Shown in pieces: positions 40,801 to 46,800 of a stretch of 64,000 bases of DNA. The stretch covers positions 558,001 through 622,000 of the forward strand of contig NC_065918.1 in assembly GCF_905147045.1 (NCBI RefSeq), read 5' to 3'. The stretch is from Nymphalis io (taxonomy: Eukaryota > Arthropoda > Insecta > Lepidoptera > Nymphalidae). The translations under genes and the position numbers were made by a program. Position 1 is the stretch's first letter. Every line of letters starts with the position of its first letter. Below the pieces are notes generated by a model that worked only from the letters and a program-made list of their open reading frames with translations, was not told where the DNA came from and did not search any database.

Positions 40801-43800
40801 CGTATTGTATGTGAATTTTAATATGTTTTATTTTCTAGGTTCCGAGCGTCCGCTGAAACCCAAGCTTGAAAACAAGTAAGTGATTTTTTTGTTATTTATT
40901 GTATAGCGTTTAACGTAACTTAAGGAATTAATTCTGCAGCGCTCAGCGTTTGCGACTTTCAATCATGTATTATGATTTAGACCGTTTATGACTAAAAAAG
41001 AATATTGTATACATTTTGCCTTTTGATTGACATTGCGATTTTTATTAAATGTCATCAATGGTGTATGTAAGTTAAGCGTGCGCATAGACAGACAATTATG
41101 GTATATATTGCATCTAGATCGGTTGTGAGACGCATTCTGTATAGACGCTGGCAATACAACAAATATCGCTCTTGCTTCGTCAAAGCACTGCCAGACGTGA
41201 GGCCCAAGATATCCCCTGTGCTTGCAATATAGTATTATTGTTTGTAGAAGCTAGTGCCATTATAGGGTTACTACCTGAAACACAACAAAACGGAGCAATG
41301 ATGATTAACGGTAGAATAATTAAAGTAGGTGGATTCGTCTAATCTACTAAAGGCGCTACAACCGGGTAACTAGTTTCGTCTAGGTTTCTTAATGCAAGCG
41401 TGCCGCGTGTATTTTGGGTCTGACAGTACTCTTTACCTTTGCACTAAGATAAAAAGAGCAAGGCAGTGAGTGATAGAAGACGCGGGCAGTGCGCTTTTAG
41501 AAATAAACTTAACTTGTCAGTTTCTGAAATGATGAGCATAGTCTGATTAAATTAATTTCAGAATAGTCATATATACATATATAATCAGCCACAGCGACTG
41601 AAATTTCGGCTGAGAACAACGGCGTTTATATGCTCTCAGGTGACCGACGTAGCTAATCGAACGAAGAATATACGACCACATTCACTGCACGTCAGTACCC
41701 TCCGATGTAGTTATATTGATGATCTCAGGTGGTCCGGCCTTAAGCTCGTCTTGCTTAGCAACGAGATATTTTGTTCGTTTAATTTAGTTACTAAATACTG
41801 AACTAAATTCAGATTAATAAATTATATTTCTGCTTTTGATCAACGTTAAAAGTTAACTTAAAACAACAACTCACTTAACTGATAACAATTCTTGAAGCCT
41901 ACCTATTGACTGACCCTACTGGGTTAGAGTTCTGACGGTAACGGAAATACACTAAAAATGGTGATTGGAGTTATTAACGTTAAACATATACAAGGCTTTT
42001 TTATTGGTGGTAAAGCTTTGTGCAAGCTCGTCTGGGTAGGTACCATCCACTCATCAGATATTCTACCCCAAAACAGCAGTACTTGGTATTGTTGTGTTCC
42101 GGTTTGAAGGGTGAGTGAGCCAGTGTAATTACAAGGCACAAGGGACATAACATCTTAGTTCAGAAGGTTGATTTAAGCGATTTAAGAAAAAAAGATTAAG
42201 AAGGTGATTTAAGCGATGTTTAACATTTCTTACAATGCTTATGTCTATGGGCGACAGGTGACCACTTACCACCAGGTGCCCTATATGCTCGTCCGCCTTC
42301 CAATTCTATAAAGAAAAGGCTTAAAAGTTGTCCATCTAAGCTAAAAAAATTAATTGCAATGTAAATCAAAATGTAGACTCGTGAATAGGCACTGATACTG
42401 TGAGAAATGTAGACTCTTCTTATACCGGAAATTTGCTTCTATTCATGGGATTCGAGATGTTGTTTCACTAAGTCTTTCTGATTGCGAGGTATGTGAGCCA
42501 GTATAGTACGTGTATACACTGATTCTAACCTAACCTTTCATGCTGAAATACAAAGAATTTGAATTGACGCGATATCATTGGTCGAGAGGATCGAGATCTT
42601 GAATAATCAGTGACTTTCATTAATGATTCGTGACAGAATAGCGTTTTGGATGTCGATGAAATTTATATCGGAAATTAGGAAGTAAAATTAAAGTGGATAT
42701 AGGTAGTTAATTAGAATAGTGTTGTATACAGCGAAGCTATTAGCAAATTGCATAGAGTATGTAAATCGGAGGTTTGCTTATCTTTACTCCTTCTTCGATT
42801 GGAATACACAGCAGGCGTTTAGCTCAAGTATATTTTAATAAGCTGAAGAAAACGATTTGTAAAAGTTAGAAATGTACCAAGATGCACAACAAAATGTTAA
42901 TTATCTAAGTATTAAAGAAACTAGAGTTAAACCGATACCCAATGTATTGATTAAACTAACGCATTTCTTATTCTATTATTATTGCTAAGCTAACCGTGTT
43001 GAATAGATTCATGTTATATAAATATACATAAGATGTGTTTATTAAAAGGTACCGAATACCTTAACTATTCTGTATCGTATTACGAGGGTGCGTTTTTAAG
43101 TTCGCGCAATCGCATGGCTAGAATTAAGATAAAAACACAAAAAAATATTTTTCCTTTTTAATGTATTCACTTGCTAATGAATTTCATTTCAGACTGTTCC
43201 ATTAGTTTATTGAATCCAAAAAAAAAAACGTTTTGAAAAGTATGAACTCTGTTGCTGTACAAAGTGCGTCCTTAATCTCCATCGCTGTGTTATCTTTCCA
43301 CGGAGTTCTTTTTTCAACATTAGTATATATAATAATCACTTGTAGGTAGGTCTGCATTTATAGGGTAGGTTTCAAAATAATCAAGCCTATATTATGCAGG
43401 ACAGCCAGCGCAACAAGAATTTTGTGGATGGGCTGTTGTCATGCAAAAACAGTACACCTTTCGTCAATTTTTCACTATCTTTTCCTTCGATGTATTCTTT
43501 AAACCGCTCCAGGATTAAATCATATTGTTCTCCGGTCGTGTAAATGCAGTGGGCATTGCATTTAGTTTAGCTTGGTTTCAGATTCATAATGATAACCGCT
43601 GATTTTATCCTCATCAACAATCCGACTCATTACACCATCATCGTAATCTTCATTGCAGAAGTCCAAAAACACACGTGTACGATGTGTGTACGATGTACGA
43701 TGGCGTGATTAGTCTTGGCACCCATCATCGTTGACCTTAGTCATATTAAGATGATCTTGTAGCATTTTAAAAAGCGTTTATATCAAATACGTCAACAATT

Positions 43801-46800
43801 CCTGTGAGTAGTTTCTTATATATTCGAGAATCTTCCAATACTCATTTTCGACTGTTTGAATAAGTTCTATAATGACCACTTTAACCCTCCCGGCCTTTTG
43901 TCAATTTCCAGTGATTTCCTGCCTTGCTTAAAAAGCGTGTATCACTGTTTAACTATGGTTCAAAAAGTGGTACACGCTTTTCAAGCACAAATTAAATCGG
44001 CTCACCCTCAACCCCGCCATGGCCCGAACTCTAAAATGCACCCTCGCAAGCTTTTTTATTACAATTTAAATATATATGTTTGATATTATTTGTAGATAAA
44101 CGGTTGGCTAAATATCAATCTTAAAAACCTAGAATAGAAAACGCGAATGATTTATATAAAACTGTAAGATAATATGTACAAAGACGGTACTAGATGATTT
44201 TTTGTATCGAATTAAATTAAATCGAAAGCAAGTTTTTAAACGCTCGCTTTTATTTACATTACAAAAAAAAGAAAGTATATTTTTTAAATTTTAATTTTTA
44301 AATATCTCAAATTACCAATATGATTTGAAAATCTTGTAATCTTATCATTTAGTTGTGACAAGTATAAAAGTACAAAAATGACATTTCTCGTGATGCAGAC
44401 TCGGAGCCAGCTGCACAGCGCCCCACATGCTGGGTAATGAGCTGAATCCCGAGAGTGGCGCTGCACAGCGCTTGCAGGAACAATTAAGCGCAGAGTTAGC
44501 CGCACATGCTGTAGGTTCCAACGCGCCCGGCGGACCTGATATGCTCGTACCGCCGCCTCTCATCAATAAGGCTACACCTGTGAGTACTTTAAACGCAATA
44601 CATTTTAATATTTACTCTATTACACCTAATATTTCTATATAAGAATACATTACAGTAATTTACTGTTTATCTTTAATTACTAGAATAATAATACTTGCAC
44701 TAATATCATTAACACGAAACGTTGTGTGTTGTGAATATTAATTATTTCTTCACGTTTTATAACAGCTAAAATTAACATATTTTTGCCTTTTTATCCCGTT
44801 TAACTTGATTTTCAATTACGGCGCGAGCGAAGCCGCGGGTTAAGCGCTAGTATGTAATTTAATTGCCGCGAGGCTAGTCTTTGAACCAGAAGTGATTTTA
44901 ATTTAATGAAATTATTGAATTGTAATTAAACAGTTTGTTTAATATAACGCAGTGAAGGAGTACTTTTATTGAACCGTAATTGGCTTCAATATTTATTAAA
45001 GCCAATTACAATTCATGTTCATCTGAACTATAATCCCTATCAATGTGAAATATAAGCGCTTTTTTTTATAGAATAGGAAGTACGACGAGCATATGGGCCG
45101 CCTGGTGGTAATTGGTCACCAACGCCCAATAGACATTGGCCTTGTAAGAAATGTTAACCATCGCTTACATCACCAATGCGCCACCAACTTTGGGAACTAA
45201 GATGTTATGTCCCTTGTACCTGTAATTACACTGGCTCACTCACCCTTCAAACCGGAACACAACAATACTAAGTACTGCTGTTTTCCGTTAGAATATCTGA
45301 TGAGTTGGTGGTAACTACCCAGATGAACTTGCACAAAGCCCTATCACCAGTAAATCGCATAGCTTAATTGTAACATCGCTTCACCAATTTCAGCGTATAT
45401 TCATAATTTTCGTATTTAAAAACTCATAAAAGTAGTTATACTACTAGTACTACCGGTCATCAAACCGCACCGCGTCCTGACGTTAACATTGTCAACATAA
45501 ATCTCCTAATAGTGTATTATTGCAAATACAAAATAATACAAAAAACTTACACCGAAATACTGGCCAGCATTCCAAGCGACAGTTTCATCGGACGCGACTT
45601 ACTTAAAATAAATCTGTTTTTCTAGTTAGCAGGTGTAAAAAGCGGAGAGCGTACAGTTAATAGTATAACTATATCTTAAACGAAAGTTGTGGATTCAATT
45701 AATGTGCTTTGTTATCGTGGGCATGTCGATTATTAATATTTTATTTCGGATGTATGTATGTCATACAAAGTTTTGTGTACAGAGTACTAGCACGAGCGGA
45801 ATACGAGGGACGACCAGTGCACAGAGCCTGGACCAGCTACTGGAGCGGCAATGGGAGCAAGGCTCCCAATTCCTCATGGAACAGGCGCAGCACTTTGATA
45901 GTAAGTCCTACTCTTAACAAACTTATTAATTGTTAAATTCATTTACTCAATGTAGAAGTATTACCCTTACTCAATGGTGCTTAAAGTAAAAAACGAACTC
46001 CGGTTCGGAGTTGGACGACGTGAACTCACACAAAAATTGGTTCATGATGCCAATGCTATCTTTAAATTTTCTGTTTGTATAAACATTGAATGTAAATGTT
46101 CGAGGGTAGGTCTAAAAAGTTACGATAAATGGACATTTCTAGTCATAAGATGTGGTACATATGAAGAAAATAGATGAGATGGCCGAATGGTTAGATTGCG
46201 TAAACCTTGACCGAAGATGGAGTAGATTTAAAATCGGTCGAGCATCTTTGAAAATTCGTGCGCCCAACTTGTCTCTCCTTCCTTCCATTCTTAGATGAGA
46301 ACTAGGAATTTGATGTTTACGTAGAAAATGTGCAATCCGCCGTCACTTGTTGCGGTATCTTACGTCGATTATCAGAAAACAAAACAAAAAATGTCTTATT
46401 TAAAATTAATTTAAGAGATAAATAAAATTATATATATATATATATCATATATATATATCATATATAAATATCATATATATATGATATTTCTATATGTGAA
46501 TAAAATATTCACTAACGGCTTGTATCAAACTTTTGTTTTATGTAATTCATTTTTGAACAGTAGCGTCCCTACTCTCGTGCCTGCACCAATTACGCACGGA
46601 AAACGTGCGTCTCGAGGAGCACGTGGGCAACTTACTCCAGCGACGGGACCACTTGCTTGCGGTAAACGCGCGACTTGCGATACCGCTCACTGCTGGTGAG
46701 TCATTTGCTCCGTGGAGCACGTATTTGAGAACCAGCTGAGGGTAATGTAAAAACATTTCGACTGTCTGTTTATAACTGTAAGCTTGTTTTTCGTTTTTAT

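Larger units (their letters stand above)
40876..44398. other. Alh intron 19
   Basis: AT-rich intron holding a family A copy and an antisense mariner remnant, with a hairpin at 43,925-43,987. Between about 40,940 and 41,990 and between 42,320 and 43,180 I recognise no gene or repeat family. Confidence 0.6.
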
